This document shows positions 40,344 through 48,834 of a stretch of DNA of 60,478 nucleotides, piece by piece. Source of the stretch: Polaromonas sp. (lineage in GTDB: Bacteria; Pseudomonadota; Gammaproteobacteria; Burkholderiales; Burkholderiaceae_C). A model generated the notes under the pieces. That model saw nothing but the letters and a program-made list of their open reading frames with translations. It did not search any database and was not told the origin of the DNA. How positions within the stretch are numbered: position 1 is the stretch's first letter; each line of letters opens with the position of its first letter. Made by a program: the position numbers and the translations under genes. Location of the stretch: positions 1 through 60,478 of the forward strand of contig JAIPCZ010000011.1 of the NCBI GenBank assembly GCA_021737975.1. The letters are read 5' to 3'.

Positions 40344-41270
40344 TCACACCAGTGGCCGGGGCCGACTGGTGAACACAAAAATACCCGCCACCACCAGCGC
40401 CGTGCCCACTGCCACCCAGGCCGTAAAGGGCTCCCCCAGCAACAGCACCCCCATCAAAATCGTCGACAGGGGCCCGACCATGCCGGTCTGGGCCGCCATG
40501 CCCGCACCTATGCGCTCGATGGCCATCATCACCATCATCACCATCAGTACCGGTGCGGCAGTGCACAGGGTGGCGTTCAGCACCGACAACCAGATCACCT
40601 CCGGCGCCACCAGCGCGGCTGTCAGCGGTCGCAACACGAGAAATTGACCGATACACAGCACACAGGCCACACTGGTGGCCAGTCCCACCAGGCGCAGCGA
40701 ACCCAGGCGTTGCACCAGTTCGCCGCTGAAGCTGAGGTAGACGGCATAACTGACCGCGCTGCCAAACACCAGCAGCGCGCCCAAAGCGGCATCCGCGCCT
40801 TCGAGATTGATCTCGTGGCCAAACACCAGCATCACACCGCAGTAGCTAAGCGCCATGCCCAGCGCGTGGCGCCGGCTGATGTGGCGCTTGTACAGCACCA
40901 GACCCAGCAACAATACCAGCGTCGGATTGATGTACAAAATAAGCCGTTCCAACGACGCGCTGATGTAAGCCAAACCGGCAAAATCCAGAAAACTCGCGAG
41001 GTAGTAGCCGGTAAATCCCAGCCCCAGCACACCCCACCAGTCATGCCGATTCAAGGGCGGTTTGCCGCGGCTGGCCCACCAGGCCATGACCGCAAAAATG
41101 GGCAACGCAAACAGCATGCGGTACATGATGAGCGTGACCGCATCCACACCATGGCGGTAGGCCAGTTTGACAATGATGGCCTTGCCGCTGAAAGCAATGG
41201 CGCCCAGCGTGGCCAAAATCAAACCCGTGGCCAGTGTTTTGGATGGCAAATGAACGGCGTTAGTGCCCAT
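40344..41270 (-). CDS. EamA/DMT-family transporter
   Basis: Inner-membrane protein of 308 residues with ten predicted TM helices in two EamA repeats (about 12-145 and 160-300). It starts TGLILATLGAIAFSGKAIIVKLAY and has AFSFSGELV-like loops between repeats. Probably a metabolite exporter. Its start overlaps the TctA stop (TGATG), so it is translated with the TctAB genes, which is unusual for that family. Confidence 0.88.
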   Translation of the reverse strand: MGTNAVHLPSKTLATGLILATLGAIAFSGKAIIVKLAYRHGVDAVTLIMYRMLFALPIFAVMAWWASRGKPPLNRHDWWGVLGLGFTGYYLASFLDFAGLAYISASLERLILYINPTLVLLLGLVLYKRHISRRHALGMALSYCGVMLVFGHEINLEGADAALGALLVFGSAVSYAVYLSFSGELVQRLGSLRLVGLATSVACVLCIGQFLVLRPLTAALVAPEVIWLSVLNATLCTAAPVLMVMMVMMAIERIGAGMAAQTGMVGPLSTILMGVLLLGEPFTAWVAVGTALVVAGIFVFTSRPRPLV

Positions 41271-42781
41271 CAGTCTTCCACAAACGCCACGTCGCGCGTG
41301 CGCCTGACGGTGGGCAGCAGCACCAGCGCCAGCAGCGCCAATGCCGCCAGCAGCAGGCCCGCAGACAGCGGCCGGGTCACAAACACGCTCCAGTCACCGC
41401 GTGACAGCAGCAACGCGCGGCGCAGGTTTTCTTCCAGCATCGGCCCCAGAATAAAACCCAGCAGCAAAGGCGCCGGCTCCATACCGAGTTTGATAAAAAG
41501 ATAACCCATCACGCCAAACAGGCCCACCATCCAGATGTCCCAGGTGTTGTTGTTGGTGCTGTACACACCAATGGCACAAAACAGCACGATGGCAGGGTAC
41601 AACCAGCGGTAGGGCACGCTCAGCAGCTTGATCCAGATGCCAATCAGGGGCAAGTTCAGCACGATCAGCAGGGCGTTGCCAATCCACATTGACACGACCA
41701 GCCCCCAGAACAGCTCCGGGTTACTGGTCATGACCTGCGGCCCAGGCTGGATGTTGTGGATGGTCATGGCACCCACCATCAGCGCCATCACCGCATTGGG
41801 CGGAATACCTAAAGTGAGCAGCGGAATGAAGGAGGTTTGCGAGGCGGCATTGTTGGCCGCTTCGGGCGCCGCCACCCCGCGGATGTTGCCCTCGCCAAAG
41901 GGCACTTCACCGGGTTGCAGCCGGGTCTTTTTTTCAATGGTGTAGGCGGCAAAAGCACTCATCACCGCACCACCGCCGGGCAAGATGCCCAGCACCGAGC
42001 CCAGACCGGTGCCGCGCAAAATGGCCGGCCACATGCGTTTGAAGTCCTGGCGGCTTGGCATCAGGCCATGCACATTGGCGGTGAACACCTGGCGCTCGAT
42101 CTCCGGGTGGCTCAGGTTGCTGATGATTTCACCATACCCGAAAAGGCCCATGGCGATCACGATGAAGCCAATGCCGTCGGTCAGTTCCGGAACATCAAAG
42201 CTGAAACGCGCCACCCCCGAATTCACGTCAGTGCCGACCAGCCCCAGCAGCAGGCCAAGCAAAATCATGCCGAAAGCCTTGAGCAAATCCCCCGAAGCCA
42301 GCACCACCGCCCCCACCAGCCCCAACAGCATCAAGGCACAGTATTCCGAGGGGCCAAACAGAAACGCCACCTCGGTCAGCGGCACGGCAAAAGCGGCCAG
42401 CACCAAGGTGCCAACACAACCGGCAAAAAACGAGCCGATGCCCGCCGCCGCCAGCGCCGGCCCGGCGCGACCCTGGCGCGCCATCTGGTAGCCGTCAATG
42501 ACCGTCACCACTGACGAGGCCTCGCCGGGCAGATTGACCAAAATGGCAGTGGTGGAGCCGCCGTATTGCGCGCCGTAATAAATGCCCGCCAGCATGATCA
42601 GCGCCGACGTGGGCGGCAAGGCGTAGGTTGCGGGCAGCAACATGGCGATGGTGGCCAGCGGCCCGATGCCGGGCAGCACGCCAATCAGCGTGCCGAGCAG
42701 ACAGCCGACAAAGGCATACATCAGGTTGATCGGTGTGAAAGCCACACCAAAACCCAGCGCCAAGTGGTTGATCAACTCCAA
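41270..42781 (-). CDS. tctA: tripartite tricarboxylate transporter large permease TctA
   Basis: 503 residues with about twelve hydrophobic segments. Signatures: GVLPGIGPLATIAMLLP near the N-terminus, IYYGAQYGGSTTAIL, NLPGEASSVVT, GILPGGGAVMSAFAAY and PEAANNAASQTSFIPLLTLG. Works with TctB and the periplasmic Bug receptor, driven by ion gradients. One base separates it from tctB. Confidence 0.93.
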   Translation of the reverse strand: MELINHLALGFGVAFTPINLMYAFVGCLLGTLIGVLPGIGPLATIAMLLPATYALPPTSALIMLAGIYYGAQYGGSTTAILVNLPGEASSVVTVIDGYQMARQGRAGPALAAAGIGSFFAGCVGTLVLAAFAVPLTEVAFLFGPSEYCALMLLGLVGAVVLASGDLLKAFGMILLGLLLGLVGTDVNSGVARFSFDVPELTDGIGFIVIAMGLFGYGEIISNLSHPEIERQVFTANVHGLMPSRQDFKRMWPAILRGTGLGSVLGILPGGGAVMSAFAAYTIEKKTRLQPGEVPFGEGNIRGVAAPEAANNAASQTSFIPLLTLGIPPNAVMALMVGAMTIHNIQPGPQVMTSNPELFWGLVVSMWIGNALLIVLNLPLIGIWIKLLSVPYRWLYPAIVLFCAIGVYSTNNNTWDIWMVGLFGVMGYLFIKLGMEPAPLLLGFILGPMLEENLRRALLLSRGDWSVFVTRPLSAGLLLAALALLALVLLPTVRRTRDVAFVED

Positions 42782-42782
42782 G

Positions 42783-43268
42783 CTAACTCCCCGCCAGAAA
42801 TACCGGCCACACCGGGAACTGCAATTTAAGCAGCAGCACGAAGGCCAGGTAACTCAAGGCGGCCAGCGCGGTGGCCAGCAGCGCCGCTTCCTTGAGCTTG
42901 AAACGCTCACCGGCCAGGCAGGCGACAAAAGTTAGCAGGTAAATACCGGCTATCAGGCCGAGCGCCGGCAGCTCCAGGCTCGGCAGCCCCCCTAGCGCCG
43001 CGCCAAACAACAGATTCGCCGCGATGATGGCCATCATCGGCTTCCAGGCCCAGGGGCCAATGGCATTGACCCGGTCGGCCTGAAACAGCGCGGCACGCAA
43101 CATCATGACAGCGCCCAGCATGGCCAGCAACACACCCAGCAACAGCGGGAAATAACCAGGTCCCATGCGCCCGCTGCTGCCCATCTGGTAGTCCAACGCA
43201 CCCCAGCCGAAAGCACTGCCGACCCCCATGAACAGCAAACCGGCATAAAAGTCTTGGGTATTTTTCAC
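42783..43268 (-). CDS. tctB: tripartite tricarboxylate transporter small subunit TctB
   Basis: About 161 residues with four TM helices (FYAGLLFMGVGSAFGWGALDY; GYFPLLLGVLLAMLGAVMML; two more), typical TctB. I use the GTG at 43268 (VKNTQDFY), which has an AGAGGTG-like site; the frame also opens at a TTG 15 bases upstream. Start choice is uncertain. Confidence 0.85.
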   Translation of the reverse strand: MKNTQDFYAGLLFMGVGSAFGWGALDYQMGSSGRMGPGYFPLLLGVLLAMLGAVMMLRAALFQADRVNAIGPWAWKPMMAIIAANLLFGAALGGLPSLELPALGLIAGIYLLTFVACLAGERFKLKEAALLATALAALSYLAFVLLLKLQFPVWPVFLAGS

Positions 43269-43299
43269 AGCACCTCTGTCCAACTCATCACACGGCCAC

Positions 43300-45084
43300 T
43301 TAAACCAGTGCCGGGGTGGATGACAGCACCTCTTCGATCACCGTCAGGCCCTCGGCCACGCGCAGGGCACCGGCCAGGCGCAAGGGGCGCATGCCGTCAG
43401 CCACGGCCTGGCGCTTGAGCGCCTCGGCGTTGGGTTCACGGTTGACTTTTTCCTTGAAGGTCTCGCTCACCACCAGCAACTCGTAGAGCCCCATGCGCCC
43501 CAAAAATCCGGTCATGCGGCAGTCGACGCAGCCCACCGCCTTGAACGGCTTGTAGACCCCGTTGAGTTGCCAGGGCTTCACCACCTCGGCCAGCAACTCG
43601 GGGGTGGCGGCCGGGTCCGGCACCTTGCAATGGGGACACAGGGTGCGAATCAGGCGCTGCGCCAGCACGCCCAGCAGCGTGGCATTGATCAAGTACGGGG
43701 GCACGCCGAGTTCCATCAAGCGCGTGACCGCCGAGGGCGCGTCGTTGGTGTGAAGGGTCGAGAACACCAGGTGCCCGGTGAGCGCCGCCTGGACCGCCAT
43801 CTCGGCAGTCGCCTGGTCGCGGATTTCGCCGACCATGATGATGTCGGGGTCCTGGCGCATCAGGGCGCGCAAGCCCTCTGGAAAGCCAAAGTCAAGTTGC
43901 GGCTGCACCTGGGTCTGGTTGAACGCCGGTTCGATCATCTCGATCGGGTCTTCCACCGTGCTCACGTTGACCTCTTCGGTGGCAACCCGCTTCAGGGTGG
44001 AATAGAGCGTGGTGGTCTTGCCTGAACCGGTGGGACCGGTCACCAGAATGATGCCGTTCGGACGCTTCACCAGCGCCTCCCAACGCTGCGCGTCGTGCGC
44101 CGAGAAGCCCAGCGCGTCCAGGTCCTTGACCGTCGTGTCGGGGTCAAAAATGCGCATGACCATCTTCTCGCCAAAAGCCGTTGGCAGGGTGGAAATGCGC
44201 ATTTCGATCTCGTCGCCGCCGGGGTTGCGCGTCTTGATGCGGCCGTCCTGCGGGCGGCGCTTTTCGACCACGTCCATGCGCCCGAGCAGCTTGATGCGCG
44301 CCGTCATGGCGCCCAGCACGCCCATTGGCATCTGGTACACCGGGTGCAGCACGCCGTCGATGCGAAAACGGATCACGCCCTGCTCGCGGCGCGGCTCCAG
44401 GTGGATGTCGCTGGCGCGCTGGTCGAACGCGTATTGCCAGAGCCAGTCGACGACCTGCACCACACTCTGGTCGTTGGCGTCGAGCTGCTTGTTGCTCTTG
44501 CCCAGTTCCACCAGTTGCTCAAAGCTGGAACCGGCGTTGCCGCCCGCCTTGCTGGCGGCGCGCACCGATTTGGCCAGCGCGAAAAACTCGGCGGTATAAC
44601 GCGCGATGTCCTGCGGATTGGCCAGCACGCGGCGCACACTGCGCCGCGATTGGCGCTCCACCTCAGCCACCCAGTCGGTCAGAAACGGCTCGGCGGTGGC
44701 GACCACCACCTCATGGGTCGTGACCTGCACGGGCAAAATCCTGTGGTGCTCGGCATAGGCCGGGCTCATGGTGTCAGCCACTTTGGCCACGTCGACCTTG
44801 AGCGGGTCAATGCGCAAATAGCTCAGGCCCGCGCGCGGGGCCAGCCATTGCACCAGCGCCTCCATGCCCATCGCCTTGTCGTCGCTGGCGCGGTGCACCC
44901 CAACACTGGTCAGGCGCAGCAGCGGATGCTGCACACTCTCGGCCTGGGCACAGCGCGACTGGATGCGTTGCGCCTCTTGCGCCGTAATAAGACCATCCGC
45001 CTGCAGCCACTGCACCAGACTGCGCCAATCCAGCGGACCTTCTGGTTTTCGACCAGGCAATGGGTTGTGAGTGCCGTGCGTCAT
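43300..45084 (-). CDS. GspE/PilB-type secretion ATPase
   Basis: About 594 residues. It has an N-terminal MshEN-like domain (about 30-170), Walker A GPTGSGKTTTLYS, the Asp box, Walker B IIMVGEIRD, the His box, and a zinc-binding site with CPHC and CVDC as in PilB/GspE. It powers assembly of type IV pili or type II secretion pseudopili. Here it stands apart from any pilin, secretin or platform gene, next to tctB and a spermidine-synthase-like gene. The ATG at 45084 overlaps the end of the upstream gene. It may serve a pilus encoded elsewhere. Confidence 0.88.
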   Translation of the reverse strand: MTHGTHNPLPGRKPEGPLDWRSLVQWLQADGLITAQEAQRIQSRCAQAESVQHPLLRLTSVGVHRASDDKAMGMEALVQWLAPRAGLSYLRIDPLKVDVAKVADTMSPAYAEHHRILPVQVTTHEVVVATAEPFLTDWVAEVERQSRRSVRRVLANPQDIARYTAEFFALAKSVRAASKAGGNAGSSFEQLVELGKSNKQLDANDQSVVQVVDWLWQYAFDQRASDIHLEPRREQGVIRFRIDGVLHPVYQMPMGVLGAMTARIKLLGRMDVVEKRRPQDGRIKTRNPGGDEIEMRISTLPTAFGEKMVMRIFDPDTTVKDLDALGFSAHDAQRWEALVKRPNGIILVTGPTGSGKTTTLYSTLKRVATEEVNVSTVEDPIEMIEPAFNQTQVQPQLDFGFPEGLRALMRQDPDIIMVGEIRDQATAEMAVQAALTGHLVFSTLHTNDAPSAVTRLMELGVPPYLINATLLGVLAQRLIRTLCPHCKVPDPAATPELLAEVVKPWQLNGVYKPFKAVGCVDCRMTGFLGRMGLYELLVVSETFKEKVNREPNAEALKRQAVADGMRPLRLAGALRVAEGLTVIEEVLSSTPALV

Positions 45085-45836
45085 GACAGCATGGGCTTGA
45101 AGACCCGCACCCATTTGCTGGCCGGCAGGCCCCATTCAAACTCTATGCTTTCAGCGCGAGCCGTCAGCACATCGCGCTTGGGTCGGCTCGGGGTGCGCTG
45201 CGCCAGCACCACGGTGTTGCCCTCGCGTGTGGGCTTGAAGGCCCAGATGGCCTCCTTGCCAAAGGCCGCCGACATTTTCTCGACGCTGCGCACGAAGCTG
45301 GAGGCGCGGCCAAACAGGTTCACCGTCATGCAGCCTTCTGGCGTGAGCAGGCGCCGGCAGTGGTTGTAAAACGGCAGGCTGTCGAGCACCGGCGCGGCGG
45401 CCTCGTGGTCGTACAAATCCACCTGCAGGGCATCCACCGTGCCCCACCACCTGGGATTCTGAATTTCCTGCGCCGCGTCGGCAAGCACGACCTGCATGCG
45501 GGGGTTTTCAGCCGGCAGCTTGAACCAGCTCTTGCAGGCTGCCAGCACCTGCGGGTTGAGTTCGATCGCGGTGGTTTTCATGCGCAACTCCTTGTGACAA
45601 AACTTGGTCAATGACCCCGCGCCCAGGCCCAGTTGCAGCGCCTGGCGGTCCTTAACCGACTCCGCAGGCACAAACAACAACCAGGCCATCATGCGCTGGA
45701 TGTACTCATGCACCAGGGTGTTGGGCTCGGCCAGGGCCATCGAGCCCTGGATCCATTCGGTGCCGAGATGAAGGTGCCGCATCGGACCATCATCCGAGAA
45801 ATTGACTTCGGGAAGAGCGTGGGTGTGTTTTTTCAA
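45081..45836 (-). CDS. spermidine-synthase-like SAM-dependent protein
   Basis: 251 residues from a TTG at 45836; the first clear block is DGPMRHLHLGTEWIQGSM. It has a Rossmann methylase-type core: ALQLGLGAGSLTKFC (nucleotide site), TAIELNPQVL, VVLADAAQEI, VDALQVDLYDHEAAAPVL. It resembles PRK-type spermidine synthase-like proteins that lack obvious putrescine-site residues, so enzyme activity is uncertain. Overlaps the GspE/PilB-like gene by 4 bp and heads this leftward run. Confidence 0.78.
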   Translation of the reverse strand: MKKHTHALPEVNFSDDGPMRHLHLGTEWIQGSMALAEPNTLVHEYIQRMMAWLLFVPAESVKDRQALQLGLGAGSLTKFCHKELRMKTTAIELNPQVLAACKSWFKLPAENPRMQVVLADAAQEIQNPRWWGTVDALQVDLYDHEAAAPVLDSLPFYNHCRRLLTPEGCMTVNLFGRASSFVRSVEKMSAAFGKEAIWAFKPTREGNTVVLAQRTPSRPKRDVLTARAESIEFEWGLPASKWVRVFKPMLS

Positions 45837-45924
45837 GATGGGATGATTATCCCCGCTGAAACGCGGGCGGTCACCGAGCTTGTGTCAAGCTGTGCTGCGA
45901 TCCATGACGCCTGCCTGAGCACGC

Positions 45925-45953
45925 TTGCCGGAAATTCTTGAGCTTGGTATAAA
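45925..45953 (+). promoter_or_regulatory. sigma70-type promoter of the exported protein gene
   Basis: TTGCCG (45925-45930), a 17-base spacer, TATAAA (45948-45953). It lies about 42 bases before the start codon of the next gene, which has an AAGGAG site at 45983-45988. Confidence 0.7.
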
Positions 45954-45994
45954 TACGGCCGACCAGCGTTTTAACCCCCACCAAGGAGAATTGA

Positions 45995-47464
45995 ATGCCA
46001 ACCATAAAGCCCTGCCCTGGCTGGATTCTGACGGCCTGCTTCACGTCCATGGCCGCCACGGCACAGTCGCTCCCGGCATCGCGTGACGGCGACTTCAATC
46101 TTGACTGCGGCGCCATCCAGACCGAGCAGGCGGGTCTGAAAGACACCATCGCCGCCGGCAGCAACGACCCCAGCATCGGCAAGGCCGCCGCTGCCGGCAC
46201 CGCCAATGTGGGCGGTCAACTGGCCGGCTCGATCGCGGCGCAGAGCGCGGGCATTTTTGGCAGCCTGGGCGGACTGCTGAGCAAGGCCGCCGGTTCAGTT
46301 GCCCAGCAGCAGGTGGAAGCACGGCTGGCCCCCGATGCACAACTGGTGCAGCAGGCCAAGCAAGCGCAGGCACGCAGTGATTTTTTAACCACCCTGTCCC
46401 AAGCCAGGGGGTGCCGTGCTGATGACACCAGCTTTGCCGGCAAGCCCCTGTCGCAGGCTGAATTTGCCGCGCTCTCCAGCGGACCGTCTGCTGGTGTGGT
46501 GCGAGCACTGACGACTGCTGTCGTCGCCGACACGTCGGCGCAGCCGGTGACGCTGCTGACGCAGCGCCCGGCTTTTGAGGGCAACCTCAAGCTGGGTGGC
46601 AAGCGCTTTTACCTGGCCGAGTTCCGCGTGCTCTACGAGGTGGCAGGTGAGGTTTCGGCGCGCACCAATGCGGGCTACATGCCTGGCACCAGCTACGGTG
46701 CCACCAGCTCGCGCATCAAGTACCAAGTACCCCAGGTGGATGTGGCCGCGCTGCAGGCGCTGACCGACAAGGCTTTTGCCGACTTTCAACAGCGTCTGCT
46801 GCATGCGGGTGTGACGCCGGACCCCGCTGACGCCTTCATCTCCCAGCATGGTGCCGTCTACCCGGCCACCGAGGCCGGCAGCACGGCAAATTCGCCTGTC
46901 TACATCGAAGAAAACCTGGGCCACACCAAGCGCAAATACATGGTGTTCGCGCCCACCGGCATGAAACTGCAGCCACGCGGCTTTGCCGGTCTGGGCGCGG
47001 GCAACATGGGTATCCGCATGGACTGGGTGAAAAACAAGTTTGAGGGTCTCAACGTCGGGCTAGCGCTGAATTTCGCATCTCTGGAAAGCTCGGGCTCGGG
47101 CTCTTCGATTCTGAACCGCGACGGATCAAGCACTGCGGCCCAGCCCGTGATGAGCATCGCGACACCTTCGGGCTCGGTGGTTGCCCAGGGGCATGTTGAT
47201 GCCGGCGCCCTGTACATGCCCAAACCGACGACGGTGCCTGGCGACTTTGCCAAGATGCGAGAAACCGGCGGCTTCGACACCCAGAAAGACGCTGGGGTCA
47301 AAGGCTTGCAGATGTTGGGCAACCTGATGGGTGTTGCCGCCAACACATCCAAAACGGTGGAGATGGAACTCGAGCTCGATGGCACGACCACCACCCGACT
47401 GGCATTGCAGGCCATGAGCACGTTCAACCAGTCACTGGTCGACAAAATCAAGGCCGGCCTCTGA
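45995..47464 (+). CDS. exported protein of unknown function
   Basis: 489 residues; no family recognised. A signal peptide (PGWILTACFTSMAATAQS) is followed by an Ala/Gly-rich stretch (about 45-95, IAAGSNDPSIGKAAAAGTANVGGQL, GSLGGLLSKAAGSVAQQQ, here split). This stretch could form amphipathic membrane-binding helices. Two cysteines (DLDCGA-like NLDCGA, ARGCRADD) may form a disulfide. The C-terminal half is soluble, with AEFRVLYEVAGEVSART and VQVDVAALQALTDKAFADFQQRL-like segments. Expressed from its own promoter with a strong ribosome site. It converges with tatD, and a 54-bp repeat starts 3 bases after its stop. Confidence 0.6.
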   Translation: MPTIKPCPGWILTACFTSMAATAQSLPASRDGDFNLDCGAIQTEQAGLKDTIAAGSNDPSIGKAAAAGTANVGGQLAGSIAAQSAGIFGSLGGLLSKAAGSVAQQQVEARLAPDAQLVQQAKQAQARSDFLTTLSQARGCRADDTSFAGKPLSQAEFAALSSGPSAGVVRALTTAVVADTSAQPVTLLTQRPAFEGNLKLGGKRFYLAEFRVLYEVAGEVSARTNAGYMPGTSYGATSSRIKYQVPQVDVAALQALTDKAFADFQQRLLHAGVTPDPADAFISQHGAVYPATEAGSTANSPVYIEENLGHTKRKYMVFAPTGMKLQPRGFAGLGAGNMGIRMDWVKNKFEGLNVGLALNFASLESSGSGSSILNRDGSSTAAQPVMSIATPSGSVVAQGHVDAGALYMPKPTTVPGDFAKMRETGGFDTQKDAGVKGLQMLGNLMGVAANTSKTVEMELELDGTTTTRLALQAMSTFNQSLVDKIKAGL

Positions 47465-47466
47465 AC

Positions 47467-47520
47467 TGAGACTTTGCGGGTCAGACCACTCGCGCAGCGA
47501 CGTGCTCTGACCCCAACTGA
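47467..47520 (+). repeat. 54-bp dispersed palindromic repeat, copy 2
   Basis: Matches the reverse complement of 14531-14584 at 50 of 54 bases. Folds as GGTCAGA / TCTGACC outside, CAC / GTG, and TCGC / GCGA around a GCA loop, broken only by single C mismatches. It begins 3 bases after the stop of the exported-protein gene and contains the tatD stop codon and last 12 tatD codons. Confidence 0.78.
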
Positions 47521-48356
47521 TTAATTAAGTCCGCCAGGCCCGGCAGCGCAGCGCAGGCATTGGCGCTGGTCTGGTTCGCCAGCACCGCCACCTCCATGCC
47601 ACGCAACGCGGCCAGTTCAGCGCCGATGCGCGGCAACTCGGTGGGCGAATTGATGGCTTGTGCTTCACCGGCATCTCGCTGCTGCGCGGTTTTATAGAGC
47701 CAGTGCGGCGGCATGTCGGGGGCATCCGTTTCCAGCACGATGGACTCAAGCGGCAGGTTGGTCGCCAACCGGCGCAACTGCTGCGCCCGGTCATAAGTCA
47801 AGGCGCCGCCAAAACCCAGCTTGAAGCCCAAATCAATGAAGCTGCGCGCCTGTTGGGCACTGCCGTTGAAAGCATGGGCAATGCCGTGCCAGCCGCCGCG
47901 CGCCACGCTGCGCAGACCCTTGAGCACCAGGTCGACCGAGCGACGCGAGTGCAAGATTACCGGCAAGTCATATTGGCGCGCCAGCTTGAGCTGGGCCACA
48001 AAAAAAAGTTGCTGCCGCTCGCGCAAAGGGCTGGTGCAGAGCTCGGGCACGAACAGGTCCAGCCCGATCTCACCCACCGCAACCAGACGGGGATCGTCGC
48101 GGTAATGCTGCAGCGTGGCATCGAGCCGGTGCAGGTCGTCGTCTTGCGCAGTTTTGACATACAGCGGATGAATGCCCAATGCATAAGCATCACCGCCGGC
48201 ATGGGCGAGCCTGCGCACCACCTCGAAATTGGCGACCTCGACCGCCGGCAGCACACACAGGGCCACCCCATCGCGCGCGGCCCGCGCCCGGGTTGCCGGC
48301 CCGTCAGAGCCGAACTCAGGCGCATCGAGATGGCAGTGGGTGTCGATGAACTTCAT
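47481..48356 (-). CDS. TatD-family metal-dependent hydrolase
   Basis: About 291 residues, TIM-barrel hydrolase (DNase/RNA 3'-exonuclease activity in the family). Metal ligands: DTHCHLDAPEF at the start, VGEIGLDLF, ILHSRRS, HAFNGS and LETDAPDMPP. The start is the ATG at 48356; the frame above it is not conserved in type. The C-terminal residues LGSEHVAARVV are encoded by the 54-bp repeat, so the original stop was probably displaced by its insertion. Confidence 0.9.
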   Translation of the reverse strand: MKFIDTHCHLDAPEFGSDGPATRARAARDGVALCVLPAVEVANFEVVRRLAHAGGDAYALGIHPLYVKTAQDDDLHRLDATLQHYRDDPRLVAVGEIGLDLFVPELCTSPLRERQQLFFVAQLKLARQYDLPVILHSRRSVDLVLKGLRSVARGGWHGIAHAFNGSAQQARSFIDLGFKLGFGGALTYDRAQQLRRLATNLPLESIVLETDAPDMPPHWLYKTAQQRDAGEAQAINSPTELPRIGAELAALRGMEVAVLANQTSANACAALPGLADLINQLGSEHVAARVV

Positions 48357-48378
48357 GCACCCCGATCCAAAGAGGGGG

Positions 48379-48768
48379 TCAGGCAGATTGGGTCGTTGCC
48401 AGAAATCGACCCAGTCTGGCGTCGTCTTCGGGCACATGGCGCTCGCACCAGTCCCGCATCAGCGCGGCAATGGCCGGCTTGTTCATGTAGCCCTTGCCAA
48501 CGTCCATGCTGCGACCGATCAATCGGTCCAGCAGCATTTGGTGCTGCGCCGCGTGCGCCGCCAGCTCCGGGTAATCAAGGCGCCGCATCAGCGCCTCCTC
48601 AAGCTCGAACTGTGCCCGAGCCTGTTTGCACAGGGAAACAATGGCGGACCGCAAGACCGTCAGGTCATCGGATGCGAGAAACGCATTCGTCAGAGCGAAC
48701 AGCCTCTCTTGCATGGCGTCCACCTCGGTGTCGCCGATTTTGTAACTCGTCTGCCATTCCACTTTCAT
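48379..48768 (-). CDS. degenerate bacteriohemerythrin-like protein
   Basis: 129 residues, a single hemerythrin domain beginning VEWQTSYKIGDTEVD. Aligned by eye with the hemerythrin at 36376, two of the five iron-binding histidines are Gln: VDAMQERLF (for IDxxHxxLF) and QFELEEALMRRLDYP (for HxxxEExxM). HAAQH and HVPEDD, with the Glu of LEEA, are kept. It may hold one iron, bind differently, or be a regulatory paralogue. Soluble and cytoplasmic; 22 bases upstream of tatD in the same direction. Confidence 0.82.
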   Translation of the reverse strand: MKVEWQTSYKIGDTEVDAMQERLFALTNAFLASDDLTVLRSAIVSLCKQARAQFELEEALMRRLDYPELAAHAAQHQMLLDRLIGRSMDVGKGYMNKPAIAALMRDWCERHVPEDDARLGRFLATTQSA

Positions 48769-48834
48769 CTTGACACCTCAAAAATCAGGTTTGCATCGTG
48801 CAAATGATAAATAATAAATTTCGGGCCTGCTGGC

